From Stomorhina lunata (taxonomy: Eukaryota; Arthropoda; Insecta; Diptera; Rhiniidae), in contig OW121743.1 of NCBI GenBank assembly GCA_933228675.1, positions 20,289,651-20,353,650 of the forward strand: a DNA stretch of 64,000 bases, read 5' to 3'. This document shows, in pieces, positions 13,049-24,337 of this stretch; position 1 is the first letter of the stretch, and the number at the start of each line of letters is the position of its first letter. The notes beneath the pieces are model-generated. The model saw only the letters and a list, made by a program, of their open reading frames with translations. It did no database searches and was not told where the DNA came from. The position numbers were made by a program, and so were the translations under genes.

Positions 13049-14878
13049 AAACAAGTAAGAGTGTTATATTCGGCTGTGCCGAATATTATATACCCACCAT
13101 CAAGTTGTGTTAAATTCAGAAACAGGGGTTAGCTAATTTAAAATCTGGACCAAAACTGAAAAAATCGCTAAGCAAATTGGTATTGTTTGTAAAACCTTTG
13201 GACTAAGTTCGGTTGCCGTAGCTTTATAGTTCAACATTTAAAAATATTTTAGTGGTTTCCCCAGTATTTACTCTGATCAAACTTCGGTCTCATAACCGGG
13301 TGTAGTTTTACATTTATAAGTTGTTAAATACTTTTCGTTGTGCTTAATATGCAGTTAGGCTAAACACGTTAATAGTAATACGACAGGTCCATATATTTCG
13401 TTAGGAGTTCCTAATGCATTCATCATATATAAAGTCTGGGCTGAAAATTGATTGATGTCTATCTAATTTCATAGGTGCAATCTTAATATCATGAATGTAC
13501 CTCCAAATATTTTTGATTGTAGATATAAAAAAGGGGATTTTATATATATAAGAATTATAGCCAAATGCTGACCGATTGTAACAAAATTTTACACACTGGC
13601 TAATATATATATAGAGCTTATTCTTGCAAAATTTAGTGACCATAGCTGTCATAGTTTCTAATTTAATAGCTTTAAACTGGCCTTTGCTAAAATTTTTGGT
13701 TTCCGTGAGTGTTTTTTATATGAAAGCTTAAGTCAAATATGGACTGATTCCTATAAAATTTGATAAACTGATCAAAAATTGCATAAAACTTCCCTATTTT
13801 AAATTTATTCGTCATAGCTATTAGAATTGTATTCAATTTATCAGCATTAATGTGTTTCCCGGGGCGGGGTTATATGGGAGCTCTAACTAAATTTGAACCG
13901 ATTTTGTCCATTTTCAACACACATCTTTTTCAAGACATCCAAAATACTTTTGTAAAGTTTTGTCCCTCTAGCTCTTTTCGTTAAGGCGCTATCGTGCTTT
14001 TATCTGACGGACAGACGGATATAAACAACCTCTTCTTTATGTATTTTTGTGTTTCCATAAGTTTGTTATATGGAAGCTATGGTGAAATGGTGACCGATTT
14101 TGACAAAATTTTGCACACTGGCTGGCATTGACATAAGACTTCCTTGGGTCTAATTTAGTCTTATTAGCTTTTGTAGTTAAGGAGCTATCACGATTTTATC
14201 TGATGGACAGACGGACATAATCCCCTTTTCTTTTTGAATTTTTGTGTTTTCGTAAGTTTTTTATATGGGAGGCTAGGTCAAATAGTGACCAATTGCGACA
14301 AAATTTTGCACACTGGCTGACATTGATATAAGACTTTCTGTGCTAAATTTAGTGGTTATATATGTTATACTTTTAGATTTATTGGCATTTAAGTGTATTT
14401 TAGGTGAAATTTAGGCTGTTTTCGTAAGTTTTTTGTATGGGAGCTATGGCTAAATGTGAACCGATTTTGATGAAATTTTATACGCTGCCTAAGGCTATAT
14501 ACCAAATTTTATCATCATAGCTGCTATAATTTGTCATTTATTAACAAATAAGCGATTAGCCTAGACGAGGTTATACGGGAGCTATGGTCAAATGTGAACC
14601 GATTTTGCACAACTTCAATACCAAAATTTTCTCAGAGATGAAGAATATTTTTACTAAGTTTCAGTGAGCTAGCTCCTTTCGTTTAGGCGTTATCGTGTTT
14701 TCAACAGACAGACAGACAGACGGACGGACAGATAGACGGACATCGCTCAATCGTCTTAGAATTTCATAAGGATTCAGAATATGTATCGTTTTTGGTTTTT
14801 TAGCCAATATTAAGGAAATTACAAACGGAATGACAATCTCAATATACCCCCCATTCTTTTTGATGGTGGGTATAAAAA
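13049..14878 (-). mobile_element. Family A element, copy A3
   Basis: Full-length copy with both ends: AACAAGTAAGAGTG plus the TTCGGC stem-loop at 13050-13085, and GATGGTGGGTATAAAAA at 14862-14878. The GACA/GACGGAC tract is at 14704-14742. It directly abuts the right copy of the 11985 direct repeat. Confidence 0.8.
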
Positions 14879-15048
14879 TTGTTTAAGATATTGAGAGCCT
14901 ATATTCAATACCGACTACTTATGAATTTATTTTGCCAAATGTTAAATAAAATTTGACATCTAAACATATCAATTGTTTAGTTATAAAAACATTTAGTTTA
15001 AATGAAATTATTTTACTACCAGGGAACTTTTAACAAATAAGTTATAAG
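14875..15048. repeat. Direct repeat, right copy
   Basis: Same-orientation counterpart of 11985-12195, with the same landmarks (TACCGACTACTTATGAA, GACATCTAAACATATCA, GGGAACTTTTAACAAATAA) and an internal deletion. It starts at the 5' boundary of copy A3. Confidence 0.6.
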
Positions 15049-15735
15049 TACCTGGTAGACCGAGCCTTGCTCGGAGGAAAATTTTAAAGTTTTTATATAT
15101 TTTATATTATAAAGTGCTAAAATAAATTTAGAGGAAAGACATTGTAGAAATATTCAGTTAATTTTGAATTATTTGATTTATTTTGTCCGACCAACACATA
15201 GTTTGCATAGTTTACAGTTTAACTCATTTTGAATAATTTTGGAAATTATTCATATCAACAGAAACCTCTGTCGACTCATGCGCAACAACTTTGCTAAAGA
15301 TTATAGTCTGATCAAATGCACAGTTTACGATTTAATTCATTTTGAGTAGTTTTCTGTGGCGCCACCTGTCGGACTTTGCTTATTCCAATTCATAAACCTT
15401 CTTCGGCTTATCCGTAACAACTTTGCTGAAGATTATAGCATGATTAAATGTACAGCATACGATTAAATTGACTTTGAGTAAATTTCAGTAGCGCCACCTA
15501 TCGAAATTTCTTCATACCAACTAAGAAACCTTCGTCGGCTCATGTGCAACAACTTTGCTAAAGATTGTAGCATGATTAAATGTACAGATTACGATTAAAT
15601 TGACTTTGAGTAAGTTTCTGTAGCGCCACCTGTCGGAAATTATTCATACCAACTAAAAAGCCTTCGTCGGCTCCGCGCTACAACTTTGCTAAAGATCATA
15701 GCATGATCAAATGTACAGTTTACGATTTAATTAAT
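15049..15735 (+). repeat. Family E repeat with 132-bp tandem units
   Basis: Begins with the hairpin CCGAGC-CTT-GCTCGG (15059-15073). After a leader there are about four tandem units of 132 bp. Markers recur at exact spacing: GCGCCACC at 15359, 15491 and 15623; AACTTTGCT at 15287, 15419, 15551 and 15682. Each unit also carries CTTCGTCGGCTC and a CGATTAAATTGACTTTGAG-like block. No coding potential is seen. A second, inverted copy of this family lies at 19130-19534. Confidence 0.75.
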
Positions 15736-15749
15736 TTAATTTAATTCAT

Positions 15750-16353
15750 TTGTAATCAAACGACCTGTATTAGCAATTCTAAAGATAATTTGATGAAATT
15801 TGACACAGATAATTTGCTTGATAATGGGACCATGGCTGTTGAAATTCGTCAAAATCGGCCCATTATTTATGGTACCTCCCATAGGTCCCACTTCCCGGAA
15901 TTGATATATTGGCCACAAAAATCTATATTTTTTCATTAAATTTAAAATACATACTGCCTATGTAAACTTAAATCACTGTACCAAATTTCGTTGAAATCGG
16001 TCCACATTTGACCATAGAGCGAGAGACAAAATTAACTTAAGCGCTCGTAAATCCGAAGATAATGAGAATTTTAAGTTTATTTTTTGCATAGATAATTTAA
16101 CAACTGTAATCAATTAATTGTAACAAGTGTAATCAATTTTCCAAATTTCGAGATAATCGGTCCACATTTGACCCTAGCTCTCATATAAGTCCAAATGGGG
16201 CAAACAACTTAAATGTATAAGTTTTGAGAATATGTTTGTATGATGGCAAAATCTAGCAAATATTTGTCTTTATACAGGAAAAAGAACACCTTTTACCTTA
16301 TTTGTAAAGGGTATCGTATAGTCGGGCTTGACCGACTATAGCACTTTCTTACT
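15750..16353 (+). mobile_element. Family B element, copy B3 (5' truncated)
   Basis: Starts inside the family at TAATCAAACGACCTGTA, lacking the 5' arm and GTCY tract, and runs to the 3' stem-loop and GCACTTTCTTAC near 16352. An internal segment is also missing around 16018. Confidence 0.7.
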
Positions 16354-16577
16354 TTTTTTTCTATTTCTTTATTTTTCTAAAAGGAATTATTTAATCACTT
16401 TTTGAAGACCCACAAATTGTCCTAGTATTCTTTTAAAATATATATTATATATAAACAGCAGAGACATTTTTTGGCACTTTTAGAGAAAAACTACTATGAT
16501 TTCTTTTCATAACTAGGTCGACAATAAAAATAAGTTCCATAATTTAAGCCCAAAATAACATAAAATAAAACTTAACA
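16354..16577 (+). promoter_or_regulatory. Putative promoter and 5' UTR of arrestin exon 1a
   Basis: Between copy B3 and the exon 1a ATG there is a TATATAAA motif at 16448-16455, which would place a start site around 16480. A seven-codon-long upstream ORF unit (ATG at 16496, TAG at 16514-16516) would lie in the leader. The AACAATGACC context at 16573-16582 fits the dipteran start consensus. No initiator match is convincing, so the promoter call is tentative. Confidence 0.3.
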
Positions 16578-16771
16578 ATGACCGAAAATAAGGACACCAT
16601 TTTCGACAAGGAAAAAGATACTAACCAGCAAAAAGAAGGTGAAATGTTAAAGGAAAAGGATAATGAAAATGAAAAACAAGACAAGAATCATGGCAATACA
16701 GAGCAGCCAAAAAAAGAGCCATCGCCAAAGAATGAACAGCAGACAACAAATACCCATCATCATCATGACAG
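16578..16771 (+). CDS. Arrestin-family gene, first coding exon 1a
   Basis: This short exon encodes 64 whole codons plus AG, then a strong donor, GTGAGT, at 16772. The peptide is hydrophilic, rich in Lys, Glu, Asn and Gln and ends in HHHHD; it has no signal peptide, membrane segment or known domain, so it is probably a disordered N-terminal extension ahead of the arrestin fold. The split AG is completed by the first base of the exon at 63741 (AGA, Arg), keeping the arrestin frame open. Assignment to the arrestin gene rests on donor quality, matching phase, strand and the lack of any other host gene between; it is inferred, not proven. The intron would be 46,969 bases. The start was chosen because it is the first ATG in frame and has a good AACAATG context. 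It could instead belong to another gene with an unseen exon. Confidence 0.55.
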
Positions 16772-17255
16772 GTGAGTTTTTAAAGATTCTTTAAAGATCC
16801 TTTTACTTGATGTAAATAAGAATATGTTACTTCAATATTCTAAATCAGTATAATTTAGTATCTACTTGTGAAAAAAAAAATTTAATTTCTATGTAAAAAT
16901 TTAATGTCAATCTAACCGAATAAGAAACCTTTTAACATATTTTCGGTTAGATTTTTTGTTTATTCTAAAGAAAGTATAAAACTTTTTGTTCCAATTGTAA
17001 ATACAAATAAATATCTTACTTTCTTACTTACTTAAGATGAAATCTCTAAGATTTCTGGGGAAATACATTCTGACTTGTAAATAAATATTTGATGTCATAT
17101 ACAATATTCAATATTTGAGTCAAACAATCAATGACAGAAGCTTGACATATTAAATGGTCTGTTTCTTTACTTTCTGGATGAGTTCGGACAAATGGAAGGA
17201 GAAGTTACTCTCTTAAAAAACAAAACTTACACAGAAGTAAGAGAAAAAAATCAAA
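16772..17255. other. Start of the long intron, nothing recognised
   Basis: AT-rich sequence after the exon 1a donor. A small inverted pair is seen (AATCTAACCGAATAAGAAACC near 16912 and TTTTCGGTTAGATT near 16939), but there is no gene. Confidence 0.5.
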
Positions 17256-17347
17256 GTTAAAGTCACTGTTGCCAACTATTTCCCGAAAAATATAGCTAAA
17301 TATTGTTGGAAAATCGCTAGAAAATAGCTAAATTTAAAAACAAGTAA

Positions 17348-19117
17348 AACAAGTAAGAGCGTTATATTCGGCTGTGCCGAATATTATATACCCACCATCA
17401 AGTTGTGTTAAATTCAGAAACAGGGGTTAGCTAATTCAAAATCTGGACCAAAACTGAAAAAATCGCTAAGCTAATTGGTATTGTTTGTAAAACCTTTGGA
17501 CTAAGTTCGGTTGCCGTAGCTTTATAGTTCAACATTTAAAAATATTTTAGTGGTTTCCCCAGTATTTACTTTGATCAAAATTCGGTCTCATAACCCGATA
17601 TAGTTTTACATTAATAAGTTGTTAAATACCTTTCGTTGTGCTTAATATGTAGTTAGGCTAAACACGTTAATAGTAATACCTCAGGTCCATATATTTCTTT
17701 ATGAGTTCCTAATGCATTCATCATATATAAAGCTGAACATTGATTGATGCCTATATAATTTCATTGGTGCAATCTTAATATAATGAATGTACTTCCAAAT
17801 ATTTTTGATTGTAGATATAAAAAAGGGGATGCTATATATATAAGAATTATAGCCAAATGTTGACCGATTGCAACAAAATTTTACACACTGGCTGATATAT
17901 ATATAGAGCTTATTCTTGCTAGTGACCATAGCTATCATAGTTTTTAATTTAATAGCTTTTAACTGGCCTTTGCTAAAATTTTTGGTTTCCGTCAGTGTTT
18001 TTTATATGAAAGCTAAAGTCAAATATGGACTGATTCCTATAAAATTTGATAAACTGATCAAAAATTGCATAAAACTTCCCTATTTTAAATTTATTCGTCA
18101 TAGCTATTAGAATTGTATTCAATTTATTAGCATTAATGTGTTTCCCGGGGCGGGGTTATATGGGAGCTCTAACTAAATTTGAACCGATTTTGTCCATTTT
18201 CAACACACATCTTTTTCAAGACATCCAAAATACTTTTGTAAAGTTTTGTCCCTCTAGCTCTTTTCGTTAAGGCGCTATCGTGCTTTTATCTGACGGACAG
18301 ACGGACATAAACAACCTTTTCTTTATATATTTTTGTTTCCATAAGTTTTTTATATGGGAGCTATGGTCAAATGTTGACCGATTGTGACACTGGCTGGCAT
18401 TGACATAAGACTTTCTTGTGCCTAATTTAGTCTTAGTAGCTTTTGTAGTTAAGGAGCTACCACGATTTTATTTGGCGGACATAAATCCCCTTTTCTTTTT
18501 GAATTTTTGTGTTTTCGTAAGTTTTTTATATGGGAGCTAGGTCAAATGGTGACCGATTGCGACAAAATTTTGCACACTGGCTGGCATTGATATAAGACTT
18601 TCTTGTGCCAAATTTGGTGGTTTATTAGCATTTAAGTGTATTTTAGGTGAAATTTAGGCTGTTTTCGTAAGTTTTTTGTGTGGGAGCTATGACTAAATGT
18701 GAACCGATTTTGATGAAATTTTACACACTGCCTAAGGCTAATGTAAAACTTCTATGTACCAAGCTTTGTCATCATAGCTGCTATAATTTGTCATTTATTA
18801 ACAAATAAGCGATTAGCCTAGACGAGGTTATGCGGGAGCTATGGTCAAATGTGTATCGATTTTGCCCAATTTCAATACCAAAATTTTTTCAGAGATAAAG
18901 AATATTTTTACTAAGTTTCAGTGAGCTAGCTCCTTTCGTTTAGGCGTTATCGTGATTTCAACAGACAGACAGACAGACAGACATGGCTCAATCGTCTTAG
19001 AATTTCATAAGGATTCAGAATATATATCGTTTTTGGTTTTTGAGCCAATATTAAGGAAATTACAAACGGAATGACAATCTCAATATACCCCCCATTCTTT
19101 TTGATGGTGGGTATAAA
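17348..19117 (-). mobile_element. Family A element, copy A4 (nested in hAT)
   Basis: Both ends are present (AACAAGTAAGAGCG and stem-loop at 17348; GATGGTGGGTATAAA ending 19117). The GACAGACAGACAGACAGAC tract is short (18962-18983). No target duplication is evident at its borders, as expected for a Helentron-type element. Confidence 0.75.
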
Positions 19118-19129
19118 CATTTAGCAATA

Positions 19130-19534
19130 AATCGTTAAAAAAATGTATTTAAACCCAAAAATGTTTGTAATTGATCATGCTATGATCCTAAGCAAAGTTG
19201 TTGCACATGACCCAAAGTTGGTATGATCAAGTTACTATAGGTGGCGCCACTGAAAATTACTCAAAATGAGTTAAATCGTAAACTCGGCATTTGATCATTC
19301 TATGATAATTAGCAAAGTTGTTGTACTTAAGCCGACGAAGGTTCCTACGTTGGTGCGACTGATTTTCGCCAGATAGTGCCACTTAAAGTTTGTTAAAATG
19401 AATTGAATCGTAAATTGTGCATTTGATCATGTGTCGATCGGACAAAATCAATAAAATAATTAAAAATTAATGGGATATTTGTGTAAAGTCTTAACTTTAA
19501 ATTTATTTTAGTTGAAATCTCAGCAAAGCTCACA
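19130..19534 (-). repeat. Family E repeat, inverted partial copy
   Basis: Reverse complement of the 15049-15735 family: about two 132-bp-type units with AGCAAAGTTGTTG, GGTGGCGCCACT and GCCGACGAAGG words, followed by a leader matching 15068-15200. Its hairpin end (AGCAAAGCTCACAGGGTAC) is where the hAT MITE inserted at 19543. Confidence 0.6.
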
Positions 19535-19542
19535 GGGTACAG

Positions 19543-20080
19543 TAGAGCGGTTCGCCTTCCATACAAAAAGAAAAAGTTGCGTCAGTCACCCCCTAGGATC
19601 AAAGGTAATGTTAATACAATTCTAAAAAAAAAAAATATTTTTTACCACGCCTACAAATACCGCCCATTTTGAGTCCGATCATAACATTTTATATATCGGT
19701 GTTTGCGGCTCTGTAAGGGCTACATTTCTCTTTTTGATAGTTTTTTACTACCACGTCAATTTATAGTCATAATTTTCAAAAAACTAGATTTGTACTCGAT
19801 TTGATTAGGGTGGGTACGAATCGAATTTTGAAAAATGATGACTAGAAATGGACGTGGTAGTAAGAAATTAATAATGTGAGAAATGTGGCCCTTATACAAC
19901 CGTGAACAGCGATATATAAAGTATTATGATCGGACTAAAGATGGCGACACAGTTAACAAAATACGAAAAGGGCGGTATTTGTAGGCGTGGTAAAAAAATA
20001 AAAAAAAAATTTAGAATTATTTTAACACTATCTTTAATCCTATGGGGTAACTGACTCCACTTTTTTTTCGAACCACTCTA
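19543..20080. mobile_element. hAT MITE, copy 1 (538 bp, palindromic)
   Basis: Ends TAGAGCGGTTCG and CGAACCACTCTA are inverted, and a perfect 8-bp duplication GGGTACAG lies at 19535-19542 and 20081-20088. Nearly the whole element folds on itself: ACCACGCCTACAAATACCGCC near 19645 pairs with GGCGGTATTTGTAGGCGTGG near 19972. It is non-coding. A sister copy lies at 49090-49654. Confidence 0.85.
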
Positions 20081-20296
20081 GGGTACAGCTAGTTCAATAT
20101 AAAAGTAATTCAAATTAAAAAGTGTTCAATACTTATCAGCAATTTAAATTAATTCATTTTAACTGAAATAATACTTAATATTTAGCTGAAGATTTGGAGC
20201 CATTAGCATTGTCATAAGTAGAATCTGTATCTATTTTTAACAAACCCGATTGTGGCAACCGGTATATTTTAATTTCAAGCCGTGTCTATAAATATA

Positions 20297-21518
20297 CAAG
20301 GTGGCGCAAAAATAACCTTCCGATGTTTTTTTGGCTGTGATTTAAAAACAAAAATGAAATACTTTGATTCTTCTTGTGGATTATTTTTATTTGGTCTTTT
20401 TATTTTTTTTACAACAAGTCGAGAATATTATGTCATGTAAATGGCCGCCGCCACAGTTGATTGTCATTTGAGCCCTTTTTATGGCATTTTCCATCACTTT
20501 GGCCAAAACTTCCGGCGATAGGTCCTCACATTCTTGACGGATATTGTCTTTAAACCCGCGACTTCAAGAAGCCTTACAAAGAGAAGTCTGCAGCGGTCAA
20601 ATCAGGCGATCTTGCTGGCCAGTGCAAATCGTCAAAACGGGAAATAAGGCGCCCGGGAAATGCATCCTTCAGCATATCGGTTGTGGCACGTGTAGTGTGT
20701 GCCGTTGCACCGTCCTGTTCAAACCACATGTTTTCGAATCCCAATTCATCAAGTAACGGCAAAAATAACTCGTTAATCATTGCTCTGTAGCGCTCACCAT
20801 TCACAGTAACCGTTTGGCCCGCGACGTCTTCGAAGAAAAAAGGTCCGATGACTCCTCCAGCGAAAACAGCACACCATACAGTGACTTTAAGCGGGTGTAA
20901 TGGCTCTTCGTGGGTTACACGCGGATTTTGGAAATGCACGCTAAAATGGAATGGGCCTCACTCATGATTATTTTTGATGAAAAATCATCTTCCTCTTGGT
21001 GGCGATTAAGGATGGCTTGAGCGTATGTTAGACGAGATTGGCGGTTAGCAGCTAACAGCTGATGCACCGTCTGGACTTTGTACAGGAACATCTTCAAATC
21101 TTTTACCAAAATTCGCTGTAAAGACCGTTGACTGTTACCCATTTGCGTGGCACGTCGTCTGGTCGATGTCGACGGCGCTTCCATGACATTCTCGGCCACA
21201 GCAGCAATATTCTCTGCCACGCCTGGCAGCATCTCGAGTTGTGCCAGGCTCTTCGAGGCGAGCGGCTCAACGTCGCTGTGTTTCACCAGTAGGCGTTGGA
21301 CGGCCAGGAAATCTGCGACGAAATTCACGTTGTGCCAAAGTCACCGACCGATTATTGGTCAAATATTCCGCGTTCTGGAGAAGTGTAGCGTAACATTGTT
21401 TATTAACGTGTATTTCGCAAGTGTTTACTACACAAATGTCAAAACAGAATTGACATTAGGGGCCAATCGCAAAATGTATAGCATTTTCTGATAGGAGGAT
21501 TACTTTTGCGCCACCTTG
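20297..21518 (-). mobile_element. mariner-type element, DD41D, copy 1 (1,222 bp)
   Basis: Terminal inverted repeats start CAAGGTGGCGCAAAA and lie between TA dinucleotides (20295-20296 and 21519-21520). The minus strand holds a broken transposase: 21328-20915 covers the N-terminal helix-turn-helix half (ATQMG, SQRSLQRIL), and 20939-20574 covers the catalytic half with WCAVFAGG, the second Asp in EQDGATAHT and the third in SPDLTAAD. There are 41 residues between these two Asp, which defines the DD41D group to which rosa of Ceratitis belongs. The first catalytic Asp region reads MSEAHS, apparently having lost Asp, and a deletion shifts the frame there; the copy is dead. Confidence 0.85.
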
Positions 21519-21753
21519 TATATAAACATTTAATAATAAAATTTAGTAAATATCTACAATTCAGTATATTTTACCTTACGTATAACATTTACATTTACTA
21601 CATCAGTCATCATCCTATTTCAAGAATTTAACTCTCCATAAAAAATAGCTAGATTTCTCGCTAATAGCTAAATCAAGTTTTTTCTAGCTAAACGTGAATA
21701 AAAATCACTAGATTTGACGAGAAAATAGCTGAAATGGCAACAGTGGTTAAAGT

Positions 21754-22495
21754 TTACAATTGCTTTAACTTGAAAAATATTGAAATAAATGTGTTCAAAA
21801 CTATTGAAAACATTTTTGTTTTGCTGTATTTAAATTTTAAAACATGTTTTTGAAAATTAAAGAAAAAGTCTGTGTAGTTTTGAGTAAGTGGGGAAATGAA
21901 ATAAAATTGCCCCCTCAATTTAGTAAAAACTCAAAGCAAAACAAAGTAAAGAAGCAAAATTTAGTTAGTTTTTGGTAACTTCGGGTTGGTTTGGGTAGTT
22001 TCGTTAGTTAAGTTGTCGTACGGGAGGGAACACAACTAAAAAGTATAAAAAATGTATGTACATTAGGGTGGATCGTTTTTTTTGCTTTTATCTTTGATCG
22101 ATTTCTAATAGTGAAATTATATGGCCAAATTATGTCAAACGGACGTGTGTAACATATAATTGATTTATTTTAAGGATACGAGCCCGCGCAACGAGCCCAA
22201 AGTTTTCAAGCCCATTTGTATGGCGAAAAATGAGAGTATTTGCATTTTTTGCTACATTTCGTTCATTTAGGATTTATTTGTAAAAGAAACGATAATGAAA
22301 TCTAAAAGTAAACTAATGCAGCTTTTCTTGAAGTCATAAAAATTTGAAATCCATAAAACAGTTTTGGAGTTATTGCGATGTCACCCCTAAAATTCGTGTC
22401 CTTGACAACACGCCTAAGGATAAACCGACAAAAAAAATACGTAAGACAAAAACTGGCAAAATAAGACATGATTTATCATTTAAAGACTTGTAAGT
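21754..22495. other. Unassigned intron sequence
   Basis: Mostly AT-rich. The ATTAGGGTGGATCG block near 22061 resembles ends of dispersed fly repeats, but no second terminus was found. No gene is seen. Confidence 0.4.
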
Positions 22496-23694
22496 TCTTC
22501 TTCTTCTGTCATCCTTGACTCCCAGTGGAGCATAGGGCCTCAACCATCCTTTTATATCGAACTCTATTGCGAGATGTTAGGCTTACATCATTCCAAGAAT
22601 AGTTTGTTGCTTGTAACTCCGCATCAATTGACCTTCTCCACGTTCTAGCAGGTGCACCAACACTACGGCCGCTTCCTTGTGGATTCCAATGAAGCGCTTG
22701 TCGAGCAATGTTGGTATTTGGCCTTCGTAGTGTGTGGCCTATCCACCGCCATTTCCGTAGACATACCTCTATAGAAGAAGGGATTTGGTTTGTAGCGTTT
22801 AATAATTCATTTCTAATGCGATTTGACCACCATATATTAAGAATTTGCCGCAAGTATTTGTTCGCAAAGGTCTGCAGGCGCTTATCGATGACATTTGTAT
22901 GTTTCCAAGTTTCGCAGCCGTAATACAAGATGGACTTAACATTTGAGTTATATATTCTTAACTTAGTTGTTGTGTATATATTTGCCGAGATTTTCAATTA
23001 GCTCGGAGAATGCCGAATGCAGATTTTGCCTTATTAATACGCGATTCAATATCCTCGTCGGCGCCACCTTTTGTAGATACCAAACTACCAAAATAATAAA
23101 AGGTACCTACACCTCCAATAACCACATTAATGTGTGGCGACGCCATAACCTCCAGGCATAATCTTTGTCTTGGAAATATTGATTTCCAGCCCAGCTGCCC
23201 GAGATTCAACAGTAATCGCTCTAGTCTTTTCTTGAAGGTGGCCTGAACTTCGTCTTAGAAGACATACGTCATCGGCGTATTCCAAGTCCTCGAGTTGTTT
23301 AAAGGGTGTCCACTGGTTACCACGTCAACCATTCAGTGCCGTGCGCATTATATTGTCGATGACAAGGATAAAAAGTATGGGTGATAAGATATATCCTTGT
23401 CTTACTCCAGTAGTAACTTCGAACGGATTAGACAATTTACCTTTATGTATAACCCGACACTTAAAGTCCACGTACATTGCCCGAATTAAGTTCAGAATTT
23501 TCGTTGGCATGTTACGGTTTTCTTAAATTCTCCATAGATAGCTCCTATTGACACTGTCGAAGGCCTTCATAAAGTCGATAAACGCTAGGTAAATGAGGGT
23601 GCGGAATTCATTACATTGTTCCAGTGCTATTCCTTCTGTGTTGATTAGATCAACACAAGATCTATTCTCTCGGAACCCAAACTGATTTTCGCGG
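22496..23694 (-). mobile_element. RTE-like LINE, 5'-truncated copy 2
   Basis: The 3' end is a (GAA)n tail, seen here as TTCTTCTTCTTC at 22496-22507. Minus-strand pieces 22997-22509 (C-terminal tail, YGCETWKHTN, CSTGSQG end) and 23510-23325 (IRAMYVDFK, GVRQGYILSP) are in different frames with small deletions, and 23209-22994 bridges them. It is homologous to copy 1 up to the CGCGAAAATCAG block and truncated there, as usual for target-primed reverse transcription. GTAAGT at 22489-22494 and TAAGT near 23700 may be remnants of a target duplication. Confidence 0.85.
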
Positions 23695-24337
23695 AGGAGT
23701 AAGTACTTAATAGTTACATTTTTGTTAAAATATAAATTGGTAATTTTTCTCTGGTGGGCTACAAAATTAATTTTTTAATTTTTCGAAAATTTTGTTTAAC
23801 AAATAATACAAATTTTAATTTTCCCCATCGGTGCGTTAAAATAGATAAATAACACAATAAAACAACTAAGAGTGTTATGTTCGGCTGTGCCGAATCTTAT
23901 ATACCCACCATCAAGTTGTGTTAAATCCAGAAACAGGGTGCAGCTAATTCAAAATCTGGACCAAAACTGAAAAGATCGCTAAGCTAATTGGTATTGTTTG
24001 TAAAACCTTTGGACTAAATTCGGTTGCCGTAGCTTTATAGTTCAACATTTAAAAATATTTTAGTGGTTTCCCCAGTATTTACTTTGGTCAAAATTCGGTC
24101 TCATAACCGGGTATAGTTTTACATTAATAAGTTGTTAAGTACTTTTCGTTGTGCTTAATATGTAGTTAGGCTAAACACGTTAATAGTAATACAGCAGGTC
24201 CATATATTTCGTTAGGAGTTCCTAATGCATTCATTATATATAAAGTCTGGGCTGAACATTGATTGATGCCTATCTAATTTCATAGGTGCAATCTTAATAT
24301 CATGAATGTACCTCCAAATATTTTTGATTGTAGATAT

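Larger units (their letters stand above)
17264..21745. mobile_element. hAT-superfamily element carrying three nested elements
   Basis: Ends are inverted: CACTGTTGCCA at 17264-17274 and TGGCAACAGTG at 21735-21745. They are bordered by a perfect 8-bp direct repeat GTTAAAGT (17256-17263 and 21746-21753). An 8-bp duplication with a CA(C/G)TGTTGCCA-type end is typical of hAT elements. Subterminal TAGCTA/AGCTAAAT words on both sides fit hAT transposase binding regions. Family A copy A4, a family E fragment, a hAT MITE and a mariner account for most of the interior. What remains native is under about 1 kb and non-coding, so this was a non-autonomous element later used as a landing site. Confidence 0.8.

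Noticed and set aside
20544..21491. Plus-strand ORFs over mariner copy 1 (20544-20756, 21147-21491)
   Set aside because: Antisense to the transposase frames, with no similarity of their own.
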